A DNA stretch of 64,000 nucleotides. Source: Alligator mississippiensis. Taxonomy: Eukaryota; Chordata; Crocodylia; Alligatoridae. Each line of letters begins with the position of its first letter. The first letter of the stretch is position 1. The stretch lies in NCBI RefSeq assembly GCF_030867095.1, contig NC_081831.1, forward strand, positions 21,676,001 through 21,740,000, in the 5' to 3' direction. The notes under the pieces are model-generated. The model had not been told where the DNA came from. It ran no database searches and was given only the letters and a program-made list of their open reading frames with translations. This document shows positions 10,900 to 21,408 of this stretch, in pieces. Position numbers and translations under genes: made by a program.

Positions 10900-11770
10900 A
10901 GTACAGGAGCTCACCTGCTGTGGCCAGTACAATCATTTTGTGGCTGCCCCAAAAGAAGAATTTGACAGTTTTGAAAACACTGCTATGAACATATGCAAAG
11001 CCATCTCCCAAAAATATCAAAGTGAGTTGTGCTGTAAAAGAGTAAAGAATGTGAAGATAAATCAGGACAGCCTGAGACCTTACTGCAAGGAAGACAACAT
11101 GTTTTTGTTTGGAAACATTCAGTCTTTTAATTAACAATCTACTAGTCTTCACAGTAATAATGATGCTTATAAGATGCTGACTGACAGTTTTGGAGTTCTG
11201 TTTGAACTCAGCCCATTGCACATCCCTGCAGGGGTGTAGGTTTTAGCCGTGTTGGTCTAAGGACATAGGCAGACAAGGTTCCTTGGGTGGATTTGATATC
11301 TTTTATTAGACCAACCCAAATGGTTGGAGAATAGTTATTAAGCAAGCTTTCGGGTTCAAAAACCCTTTGTCAGACTAAGGAAGTTTCAGCAGTTGGTGTG
11401 TACATCCCTGGCATTCACAAGTGTACTGCTGCATTTGCTGCACTTTACCCGCAAAACTTGAACTTTGAAAGTTTTCATAATGAATCTCCAGCCAAGCTGC
11501 TAGAAGACCTAAGACAGAGAGGCCTTCAATCAGTATTCCCTAATGTGGACATCACCCTGGAGATTTTTCTGACACTGCCTATCACAAACTGAAAGAAAGC
11601 ATACATTCTTGAACATGGCTAGGATAAAAAATGAGCTTAAATCAAGAATGCAACAGAGATAACTAAATGCTTTATATCCTAGAGTAAATGAACCACAACT
11701 GGTATGACAACTGGACTTTAGTAACATCATACAAGAGCTTTTCAGCCTACATTTTTTTTAAAGGTCATTT
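10900..11770 (+). pseudogene. hAT transposase remnant with hATC dimerisation domain
   Basis: Plus-strand frames give KEEFDSFENTAMNICKAISQ and, after an interruption, FESFHNESPAKLLEDLRQRG and FPNVDITLEIFLTLPIT. The last matches the C-terminal hAT dimerisation (hATC) block, followed by a degenerate continuation. Several frame breaks are present, and a Penelope-like fragment (11,229-11,401) interrupts it. This resembles ZMYM1-like hAT proteins. It is a dead transposon copy, not a host gene. Confidence 0.7.
11229..11401 (-). mobile_element. Penelope-like element 3' end fragment
   Basis: In minus-strand reading this ends ...AAAGATATCAAATCCACCC, AAGGAACCTTGTCTGCC and TTAGACCAACACGGCTA. It matches the 3' end of the Penelope-like element at 45,395-46,030, sharing the TTGGTCTAATAAAAGATATC and GAAAGCTTGCT segments. 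It sits inside the hAT transposase remnant. The nine bases ACATCCCTG occur at 11,220-11,228 and 11,402-11,410, which may be a target duplication. Confidence 0.7.
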
Positions 11771-12575
11771 GAAATATGATAAATGTAGCACTTTCTTATT
11801 TGTATGCCTTTTTCATATTTGGTTACATAGTTAATATTGGAAAATATGTGTGGTGGTCAGGACAGTCATCTCTGGGTGCCGTGCTCTTTGGATCCAAAAT
11901 CCTAAAAATTCTTAATCCAGCACTGCAATTATGACTCTTACCCCTTCTGAAGTTAGGCTTTCATCCTCCTCCCCAGTACTCTGTTATGTTCTCATAGTTG
12001 GTCTAAGCCGCATCTGGATCCCCATATTTGTTCTGTATCCCCTCAGCTTTTGTATTCTTGTCTGGGGTTTCCTTCTGTTCTGACCCTTTTTAGTAACATT
12101 TTCCCTGCTGCATTATTATGCTGCAGAGTGGAGGAGATACCCATCCTTGCTGTGGAAGCAAAAGTAAGCACCAAAGAGCTCTCTCTCTTGGTAAAGTACT
12201 TCAGGTACAGTAGAGGAGCATGGGCTGCCTGAGTATAGAACTGCAAAGGACAGTAGTTGGGTTGCACAGAGATATGATGGTGGGGCCAAAATAGGGTGGT
12301 GTGATTGCTAACACATGATAGCAGCTGATTGATTGCTCAGTAAATGTAATGAAAAAATAACCATTTTCCAGCATTAATTCAACTCAGCGGTTTTTCTGAG
12401 AGTTCAAGATTCAGCTGCTTTATGTAAATGGAAGCAAAAGACAGGAAATGTGATTTAAAGACAGGAAGCAAAGCAGCTGATAGCTGCCTCACAATCACAT
12501 CCTGTCTACTGTCTCACTTGAAATGTTGTGAAAGGCACATTGTGCATCTTGGATGTCCTTTACTAGCAAAACTAA
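11771..12575. other. Intergenic, nothing recognised
   Basis: No exon or nameable repeat is seen. The frames present are short and unremarkable. Confidence 0.4.
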
Positions 12576-13256
12576 CAGGGGTGTGCAAAGCAGGCCCTAA
12601 TTGATTCGGATTTGATCCAAATCAGGGACAGTGATTCGATTCATTGATTCAGATCACTGTCCCAATTTGATTCTGTTGAATCTGAATCTGAAGATTCGAT
12701 GCTGATTCAGAGAATCAGCGATTCAGCCATAGACACAGCTTTAAAAGTTTTTTCTACATACCTTGAGGTGCCAGCACTGCTTGTGAATGCTGCGATGCTG
12801 GGGTGGATGGAGCGTCCCACAGGAGTGCGGGCTGGCCCTCCACATGCATGGCAGCAAATCCAGAAGTGGACCGGAAGTACTTCTGGTCCGCTTCCAGGTC
12901 TGCCTGGGGGGGAAGGAGCCATGGGCCCCCATGCTCCCCTGGCTCTGCAACTGGTGCCCCAGCCCACAACTGCAGCCCCCCCTGCACAGATCCAGGGCAT
13001 GCCCCCCATGCCCTCCCAGGGTGTGCACAACAGCAGGAGCTGTTCCGTGCCCCCCAGACAAGCCACGGCCCTGTCCTGCTCCCTGCCCTGGCTAGGCAGC
13101 ACCTGTCCCAGCCCCTGCCCCACTCCCTCTCTCACCACAGGGGCTATTGATCTGCCCTCCCCCCTCCCCGTCCACCACAACAGACTTACCAGCAGCTGTA
13201 TCAGAAATTGGATCAGTATCAGCTAACCCCCAAAAATCTCTATCAGTGCACCCCTA
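12576..13256. mobile_element. hAT-type element (CAGGGGTGTGCA / TGCACCCCTA ends)
   Basis: It begins CAGGGGTGTGCAAAG and ends ATCAGTGCACCCCTA, related to the end at 6,407. The left part is rich in GATTCGGATT/AATCTGAATC motifs arranged as inverted repeats, and the centre is GC-rich. The same GATTCGGATT-rich segment recurs near 46,280-46,400. No convincing 8-bp duplication is visible. The open frames at 12,700-13,230 are GC-driven shadows. Confidence 0.65.
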
Positions 13257-13719
13257 TCAAAAACATTCTTATGTATGGTCTTGCAGACTTCTTTGCAACA
13301 GAAGAACTGTTCCATTATTTTTCTGTAGTCAAAACACTTAAGAGCTGCCATTTTCTAAAGGGTGCCTTGAGTCTAAAGAGATTGAGAACCACTGTAAGAG
13401 AAGCTTTTGTAAAATAAAACAGCAGAGTAAAACTGGTGGGTCAGATCATATCCTTAACTGATGCAAATTGGCATAATTCTATTGACTTCAATAGAGCCAC
13501 AGCTCTACTGAAATGCATTTTTTTTTGCCTTGCTCAGATGTTAAATGGGTTAACTAATTGATGTTTTTACAAAACACTGTAAGAAAGACCTTACATATTT
13601 TTTGGTTCTTCTAACTGACACAGTGTCCTAGGTATACCCTAACCTGAACCTTCTGGCTGCTGATCACTTTTAGTGGCCTTTCCCCACAGCCTCTCCAGTT
13701 AGAGATATTGCAGTTATAT
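13257..13719. other. Intergenic, nothing recognised
   Basis: A phrase 'aagagattgagaaccactgtaag' at 13,376-13,400 resembles the end of a TTCTCAACC-type hAT element, but no matching start is seen. Confidence 0.35.
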
Positions 13720-14130
13720 CAGGGCTGTTCAGCTTCTAAGCCGCCCAAGGGCCACATGCTCCACAGGCTGCAGCAGCAAGAGCCATGCACTGGGGGCTGT
13801 TGGCTGTCCAAGTTGTATGTCATGCACACACACTGAGCTCCCGCTCCCACCTTCAGCTGTCTGGCCACAGCCTTCTCCATTACATCTGCACTGCATTGCA
13901 CAGGTACTCCAGTCCCCAAACACCACGGATTGCACCATGCCATGCTAAGCCACCCTACCCCCTGGGGCAGGGGCATGCAGCAGAAGCCAGAGAAAAGAAG
14001 GAGAACCCTGAGCCTCCAGTGCTGCTGCAGCTGGAGCAATAAGGGCATCTGCTGCTGGGTGGGAACCTTGGGGCATGTTAACCCATTGCAGGCTACATAT
14101 GGCACATGGGCTAGCAGGTGGATAGCCCTG
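13720..14130. mobile_element. Probable hAT-type non-autonomous element
   Basis: The left end CAGGGCTGTTCAGCTTCTAAG and the right end CAGGTGGATAGCCCTG form short inverted ends (CAGGGCT), and the interior carries the 'gggccacatgc' and 'ggctacatatggc' phrases common in these elements. No clear target duplication is seen. Confidence 0.5.
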
Positions 14131-17100
14131 TATTACATATGTGATGTGGTTTTGTGTGTTACAATATGGTCTTCCCCCATTCTTCCTTCCTTTCCCATGT
14201 TGTCTGTCTCAGACCCTTTTCTGGTTTCTACTACCATAGCATCTCAGCACAGCTATCACTGTAGTTATCCTCATACCAATCCTAGGACAGCTGAGGCATC
14301 AAGAGAGTGCAGTCTGTATCTTACACTTATGTAGTACACATCCAACTCCCATTAGTTTCAATACAAGTTAGGAGCCTAGTAAATACCAATAAGTATCTGG
14401 GCCTAACCAACATTGCCTAGGCCATGCAAAGGAGTGGTGGAAGAGAGAACTGAACCTTTGTCTCCCAAGGAAGTGTTCCAACCCCCAGATCATACTGCCT
14501 CAAAGTCCTCAGCTCCCTCTTGTTGGACCTTACTACCACCACCAGAAATAGCATACATAATGTTGTTACATTTTCAGCTGCATCAGGGCCCTATCAGAGC
14601 AGAAGGAGCAGCTGTGAGAAGTTTCATGCTTCATGTAACCTGCCAGCATCAGCTAGTCTCTTGGCAAATTACCCACCTTTGTAAAAGTATTGGAAAAAAA
14701 GTCCATACAAGTAAAGAATATACTTTATTGAGCAATATTATTATAAAGGGTTTGATCTTACATTCTCTCTGTCCATAGAACATATTGACTTCAATGGGCA
14801 AGACTGCCAGATTGTTTTTGAAAACACTGGATTTTTTTTTCTTTTCAAATGTTTGGGTTTCTTTAAATGTCTGAATGTCTGGTGTTTCTACTTGATGCTT
14901 ATTAATGACACATCTTCCAAACCTTAACTCCAGCCTAACTACCTTGTCTGGGAATGCTGTCATATCTAGTAGAACCGTGGCTATAAAGGATGACTTTGAC
15001 ATAGCCATATTAGTCTGGCTGAGACAGAAACCCTGCCAACAACTGGTGAATCAAAACATTCTTTACAAAAAAACTCTTATTTGCCCTTCTCCAACAGGCA
15101 GGCTTTTACCCTGTTAATAAAGAACCAGTATTGAGATCCATGTTTCCCAAGAGGTCTGTTTTGCCTGCCTGGTTAACATGGATTTAAAAATAAATGTTTG
15201 CTTTGAGGTAGTTTCTGGCTGTGCCTCATTGTAATTGGAGTTGCTCCCACACATTCTCTGAGGGGCTCTGAGATTTCAGCATCACAAAGGATCAGTCAAT
15301 TAGCATTAGTTCCTTCACAATGCATCCATGTCTCCCACCTGGTCAAGACAGATTTATATTTCCCCAGCAAAGACCAGCCATTGAAAAACAGAAGAGAAAA
15401 AGAAAGCTTTAATGTATTCCACTCAAATAGGTGTCTCTCAATGGGGAAAAGGAAGGCATATTCAGACAAGAGGGCATATTTCAAAGGCAAGTTCCCATGA
15501 TGGTGAAAAAGATAGGGGCTAGAATTTGGAGGGGGGGACAGACAGAAAAGGAGACTCAGATGTTTTGTGGATGTGTTGTCTGGGGAGTTTGTGTGATAGG
15601 ATAGGATGGCTATCATGGATGGAAAGGCCTGATAGGATAGAATCTGTGGGCACTGACAGAAGTGATGATTTGTCATGCTATTGGCCACTGAAAGTGCCCT
15701 ACAGTTTTGCACTGACCGAAGTGTATGGCTGCAGAGCACTTTAAAAAGTACCCGATCATGCAACAAATTAACCCTCATTACACAAAGGTTCAGATGACGG
15801 CAGTCCAAAGTGGAGTGCCTTCATTAACTTCTGCTGGTGAGCACCAGGAGCAGGGCTAGGCTGAAGCAGCCCAGTCCTGTCTCCCATGTTGTCTTCAGGA
15901 TGGGAGTGGGGAAGGGAGGGGAGAGAGTTCTGTCTGGGTTTTGTCCAGCATGTGCTGGAGGGTGGAGTGGGTGAATTGGGGTGCCCCCCTCCCCCCCGGA
16001 ACCACCCCTGAGGTCGGGGGCACCAATCCACCCACCCCCCACTCCAGTGCAGGCTGAGCAAACACCAGAACAGACCTCCCTCCCTTCTCTTCTTCTTCCC
16101 CCCTCCCGCAGCCATCCTGAAACAACACTTAAGCTGTCTGAGCGGGGGAGCCTAGGGAAAGAGGCTGTAGACACGCAGCTTCTCTCACTGGATTGGCCGT
16201 AAAATGGAGCTCAATTCTTCACCCTCCCAATCCAGCAGTGAATAGCTGTTGAATCGGGTTGGTTTAACTCATAGCACTTTATGTGAAGTGCCATGAGTTA
16301 GACCAGGGAGCTGCACATCTGTCAGTGCCCTGTGAGTCTTGTAAGAGGCAAGTTTCTCACTGACCATGTGATGAGGATGGAGGATCCAGGTGACAGGAAG
16401 TTATGGGTGGCTGACTACAAGTGGGTTGCTTAGCTTGCTTGGTTTCTGCAGATGAGTTTTGCTCCCTGAGCAGTTCCTCAGCCATTCCCCTATGCCAAGT
16501 CTCCAGATCCTGGAGGAGCCCCATGGGCTGGATCACTCAGCTCCATAGTCTGGATCTGGCCCGTGGGCTGAGGTTTGAGTACCTCCGGTTTATACCAGTC
16601 AATATCCTTATGATTATACAGTCCTAGCAGATTGTACTGCATTATGCGAGACTGTGTTGCAGGTTCCTTTTACCCCTGCTACTAAGAGATGGTAAAGGCA
16701 GCACAGCAGAACAAAGCAGCAATCAGAGGAGCTGAGCTGCTTGCCATACAATAAGCAGCAGTAAGACAGATGCCTATAGTGACTATGGGGGAGCATGTTA
16801 CACCACAGTAGTCAAGTAGTAAATGTAAGGCATGAGGAGCAGGCTGAAACCTGCCTGGGATGAGCTAGAGATCATGTGACTGTAAATGGTGGTGCCTCTG
16901 GGAGATACAAGCCAGTCCCTGGGCCAGGTCTGCCCGTGTGATAGGGCGGGACATCTGGTTCCAAAATGACAACACACCTCCCCCCCCCCAAGAAGTCCTT
17001 CCAGGGCAAGGGGTGGGACCTCTGGTGGCAAAGGTCAGGAGTTGTGGTGGGACTTCTGGTTCCAAGATGGTACCAGGGGGCAGGGCACCTGCCAAGAGCC

Positions 17101-17330
17101 AGGGCTTAACAGTTTGCAAGAGATGGACTCCTTATACTGCAATAGGTCAGGACCTGCCTAATTTGCAGGGGCTGCCCCCCAATTTCACAGGCAGTACATG
17201 GGCCTGGGCAGCCATTTCATGGATGGGGCATGGTGGGCCCTCCCAAAATCGGTCTGGCGGAGGGGCCTCAGTGGCCCCGCCATTCACCACCAATTGGCTG
17301 CAAGGTCTACCTGTCATATGGTCCTGCCCC
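14131..17330. other. Intergenic; small hairpin and pyrimidine tracts only
   Basis: About 3.2 kb with no recognised exon. A hairpin AACTCATAGCACTT...AAGTGCCATGAGTT lies at 16,266-16,302. C runs occur near 15,986-15,999 and 16,979-16,990. At 16,940-17,080 a 'gggac(a/c/t)tctggt(t/g)' phrase recurs three times, a loose local duplication. Confidence 0.4.
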
Positions 17331-17334
17331 CATG

Positions 17335-17434
17335 ATTTCTGAATCACGCAAGAGCTTTAGGATGGCAGCTAATCTCAAGAAGACTGGTCGTGAACTAAGG
17401 GGTGAAAGAACCAATATCTGATATCAGTCTGGAG
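17335..17434 (+). mobile_element. LINE fragment, left part (split by a hAT insertion)
   Basis: A frame with a lysine-rich NLKKT run and a PISDISLED segment, the last bases of which are the target duplication, reads straight into the LINE fragment that resumes at 19,059. This is the usual order ahead of the DSFCYLGSTIS block in this LINE type. Only about 100 bp is visible left of the insertion. Confidence 0.5.
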
Positions 17435-19058
17435 CAGGCTTGTCCAACATATGGCCCGCGGGCCACCATGCAGCCCACGAAGCCATTTTATCTGGCCCGA
17501 GGCAGCACCACCACGGAGTGTGGAGCTGCGGTGGCGGGGCAGTGGTGAGGTGAGGCAAGGCAGGCAGGGCCAGCCCGTGGGCCCCAGCCAACAGCAAGGG
17601 GAGGGGAGCCGCTTACCCCCGCAGGGCCGGGCTCATCAGTGAGCTGGGTCCTGCTGCCGCTGCCCCGAGGAGAGACAGCAGTGATAGACTGCAAGGGTGG
17701 AAAGAAGCCGTCAGTGAAAAATGAATAAGTAGGAGACAGGAAAAGAGCAAAGAGGGACACAGAAAGAGTGACAGGAAGTCATGGAAAAGAAAATAGGTCG
17801 AAATTAGAAAAAACAAAAGGAAAGCAGGGGGGAAAAGGCCTAAGGGAAACAGGACAGTGATAATAGTACAAGGTGAGAGAGGCTCTCAAACAAAAAGGAA
17901 AAGGAGGAAATCAGGAAGACAAAAGGCAGAACAAATAGGGAGGAGGGGAGGAAAGGTTGGGGAAAAAGAAGAACGTAAGAGGTGGGGTCAGGTAGGTGCC
18001 TGGTGATGAATCAGATGTCAGGCAGGTTGCAATGTGTCATAAACCAATGTCTATGTTAAGGCCGTGAAATATTGAGTCTGTGAAAATAAAAATAAGCATC
18101 TTTGTCTGTATAGGTTTTATTTTTTTATTTATTCAAAACATACCACCAGGATGGGAAAAGAGGATGCAAATGCAGGAGCCAGGGAGCCAATCTCCCCACC
18201 CCACGACTGCATTACAGGCAGTGATGATGCCAGCTCTGCTGTGCGGACCCTGCAAGGGAAGCCTTGCACTGGGGGGAAGGGAAACCCCCACAAGACCCCA
18301 CATAGCTGCGGCAGGGTCCCAGGCAGGCTCAGGGGAGCAGGTAAAACCTGAAGGGCAGCAGGAATTCACCTGCAGCCCCCCCGCCCCAGCCCCAGCACTG
18401 CAGGGAGCGCTGACACTCTGGGCTAGGGGGGTCATCCCAGAGACCCCCAAAAGTCCCACCCAGGGGCCCATGCACACCGAGGAGTGGGTAAAACAACCAC
18501 CAACCCCACGCCCCACAGCACACAGAGCTCATACTGAGTGAGGGAGGGAAACCCTCCATAAGACCTCCCAGAAGCCCCCCAGACCTTGGGCAGCATGTGG
18601 ATTGCGGGGTGGACACTGCCCCCCATATCTGCTTCAGCAGTGTGGCCCGTGCCACCACCACTCTCCCAGCACCAGAGCTGGAGCTGGGGCTGCAGCTGGT
18701 ACCCCTGCCAGCCCTGGAGACTCCCAACAACCTCCATAGGTGGTTTTCTTGCTGCTTTCCACCTGACTACCACTTATGCATTTCATGCCCCCACCCCCTG
18801 CCATTTTTACTGAGGAGTTGGGAGTGGAGGATCTCAATTATACAAGGTTGGGGTGGGGGAACTCTTGGGACACTCTTCCCTGCCTAGAAATTGCAGCTGA
18901 GAATGTGACAAGACACTCAAGTGATTTCTCTCTCTCTCTCTTCCCCCCCCCCGCCCCCCAGCGCGCCAGAGTGAGGCTGTTCAGTTTGGGTTGCCGGCCC
19001 ACTAGGTGATAAGAATTTTGTGATCTGGCCCCACATTCAAAAAGGTTGGATACCCCTG
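17435..19058. mobile_element. 1.6-kb hAT-type element with perfect 8-bp target duplication
   Basis: The left end CAGGCTTGTCCAACATATGG and the right end AAAGGTTGGATACCCCTG are imperfect inverted repeats. It is flanked by GTCTGGAG at 17,427-17,434 and again at 19,059-19,066, a perfect 8-bp duplication. It carries GC-rich sequence, a purine-rich stretch (17,690-17,980) and a Penelope-like piece (17,985-18,075), but no transposase. It is inserted in an older LINE. Confidence 0.88.
17985..18075 (-). mobile_element. Penelope-like element fragment inside the hAT element
   Basis: This matches 45,690-45,765 of the larger Penelope-like copy, for example the shared runs CAGATGTCAGGCAGGTT and AATGTGTCATAAA and the following GCCGTGA/ACCGTGA. 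This part corresponds to the end of the GIY-YIG frame (MTHYNLPDI in the other copy) and the start of the 3' UTR. Confidence 0.65.
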
Positions 19059-19790
19059 GTCTGGAGGATAATTCTCTTGGCGTTGTTGACAGTTTTTGCT
19101 ACTTGGGTTCTACAATCAGTGGAAATCTTGACCTTCAGACTGAACCAATAACAGAATTGGAAAAGCAGCTAAGAATTTCAGACTACTACAGAAACACACA
19201 TGGAATAACAGCAAACTATCAACTAAGGTGAAGATGTGAATTTATGAGATTTGTGTGCCATCATCCCAGTTTTATGGTTCAGAAATGTGGACTACATATG
19301 CCAGGCATATCAAGAGACTAAACAGCTTCCACATGAGGTATCTGCATAAGATCCTGAAAATAAAGTGGGAAGACAGAACACCAAACAAAGGTACTAGAGC
19401 ATGCAGGACTGACACACTTAGAAACCACTATCAAGGATGTTGCAATGAATCAGCCATGCAAGGAGAATGGGAGAAGACCATATCCCCATGAAGATTTTGC
19501 ATAGTGAGATTCAGGATGGCTCTAGAAAGCAGGGTTGTTCTATATGGCAGTACCACAATGTGTGCAAGAACTATATGAAGTCATTCAGTATCAATGTAGA
19601 AAGCTGGGAAGAGCGTGCAGAACCCCATCCCATCTGGAGGGAACACCTGGCACTGGGTGCTCAGCATGAAGCAGCTTTGATCCAGAGGATGGAAGCAAAG
19701 CAGGAAAGAAGACAGCAGCATTTTGTAAACTTGGACTCCATCTCAAACAACACATCTATCTCTCCCCCCCCACCCCCCCCTTGCCACCAA
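19059..19790 (+). mobile_element. LINE (non-CR1) reverse transcriptase C-terminal fragment
   Basis: Plus-strand frames give VVDSFCYLGSTISGNLDLQT, FYGSEMWTTYARHIKRLNSF, MRYLHKILKIKWEDRTPN and a following HIPMKILHSE...ESWEERAE...WREHL region. This is the thumb and C-terminal region of an L2/RTE/Vingi-like LINE, with the YLGS and LYGSExWT signatures. Several frame breaks mean it is an old fragment. It continues the piece at 17,335-17,434. A LINE tail with cysteine-histidine pairs may resume at 19,997-20,110. Confidence 0.75.
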
Positions 19791-19799
19791 TGGCTTCTC

Positions 19800-19996
19800 T
19801 GTGTCAGAAGGTCCCAAAGCTATAACTTGCAGGGGGCCCCAAAAAACTGTGGGCCAGCCCTGCAGCTCTTCCTCACCTCCTTCTCCCGCTGGAAGGGGCA
19901 GATGTCTTCCCGCCGCCCCCCTGCCGCAGCTCGAGACCCTTTGAAATATTCATGCAACCCACTTTTGGGTCGCAACCCACAGGTTGAGAAATGCTA
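19800..19996. mobile_element. hAT-type MITE end (TTCTCAACC class)
   Basis: The right end is GGGTCGCAACCCACAGGTTG followed by AGAAATGCTA, the reverse complement of the start of the element at 2,362. The left limit is unclear. It probably inserted into the tail of the LINE fragment. Confidence 0.6.
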
Positions 19997-21130
19997 ATCC
20001 AGAGGATTGACAGTTGCCTACTGGGTATGCCAGTCTCCCACTTACATTTTTGTATTGGAAGTGGCTGTCACACTAACACAAAGGATGCCACTGTCAGCCA
20101 TGAGTGCTCAGAGACATGGATGCTTTGGGGGGTCTGTACATGTTCGACGGAGCTGGTAAACAAGATTACATGCCCCCTGCTCTGGGATCTGTGCTAATCT
20201 CTGTACATATTAGGCTACAAAGGTCTTTTTCAATGGTAGTTAACTAGACTAGTCCACAAAATAAACAAGCAAAGCAAGGCAGCAATAACGCTTGTGGTCT
20301 CCTCCTGTTCTCTGAATTACATGGTGTGGCCCAAGGACAGGGACTTCCTTGGAGAAAGCCAAGGAAAGGCCAAGTCCATGTGGTCTGCATGTTGTTGCTC
20401 TGCAGCACACTACGTTCTGGGCATTGGCTGGAGGAAGGTGCTCTGGGGAGATGCTTGTATGTATGTTTTAAGGTCTGTCTAAATAGTTCAATACGGAGTT
20501 GTGTAGGGATATTCTAGATAAAATGTTCCCAATACTCAAGTTATCTGGGTTAGCCCAGTGTTTTGACTAGGCTAATGTACTCTGCTTCTCAGCAGAGCTA
20601 ATTGGCTAGAGTGAAGCATTATGCTAAGGAGCATCAACTGCCTCCAGCTACCTGAATGACACTATTCAAAACCAGTAGTATCTCTGGTCACATTTTCTCA
20701 GTGACTTGAATACATGCATGGGGGTCTACTCAATTAGCAATTTTGCAGATTTCATGGAAACTACAAAAATCAGCTTAAAAGAAAAACTTAATAAAAATAA
20801 AATGCTGGCTCCCCAGTGGAAGCTAGTGATTCTTGCTGTTGTGGCTTGACTTCACAGCCTGCCCAGGGGTGGGGGGAAGGCACCGGCTGGCAGGGCTACA
20901 CAAAGGACAGCAGACAAAGAAATACCATAACCACCAATGTGGGTTTCCTATGGGCAGGGAAAAATGATAAATGTGGCATGGGGTAGTACCCTGACTGATG
21001 TAGCTCAATTAAAATGGCACTGTGTTATGGAGGGTTGCACCCTTGTCTGCTTGTGGATAGGACTTCCTACAAGAGCCTCATTGTTAGCCTCCCACTTTGA
21101 TTTCCAGTGGGAGGGACTGCGATATTCACT
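19997..21130. other. Intergenic, nothing further recognised
   Basis: Apart from the possible LINE tail to about 20,110, no exon or repeat is named. Confidence 0.4.
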
Positions 21131-21408
21131 GACTTTATGGAAATGGGAGACTCCTCCCTAGCTTGCTCCTGTAACCCTACAGCTGAGGGCAAGTGAAACT
21201 TGGGGGCATCCAAACCCCAAGCCTCCAGGCTTGGGCCTGCACATAGGATGCCCGCCAAGGGACTTGGAAGTATCTGAAGCCCCAGGAGGGAGTGGAGGAT
21301 GCTTGCTGGTAGCAAGGCCACATATGGTTCTTGAATGGTTCACATGGATTTCGAATTGATTTGGCTGATTTGACTTGGGACATGAAAAATTTTCCTTAAA
21401 AAAAAAAG
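21131..21408 (+). repeat. Polyadenylated dispersed repeat, copy 2
   Basis: Homologous to 8,848-9,099. It runs from CTTTATGGAAATGGGAGACT to the A run at about 21,397-21,408 and shares CTCCTCCCTAGCTTGCTCCT, CAGGCTTGGGCCTGCACAT and TATCTGAAGCCCC. It carries about 20 extra bases (near 21,215-21,230) relative to copy 1. The flanks differ between copies, so the shared unit is about 250-280 bp. Confidence 0.7.

Noticed and set aside
19997-20110. LINE zinc-finger tail after the hAT insertion
   Set aside because: The Cys/His pattern is suggestive, but the similarity is too weak to call with confidence.
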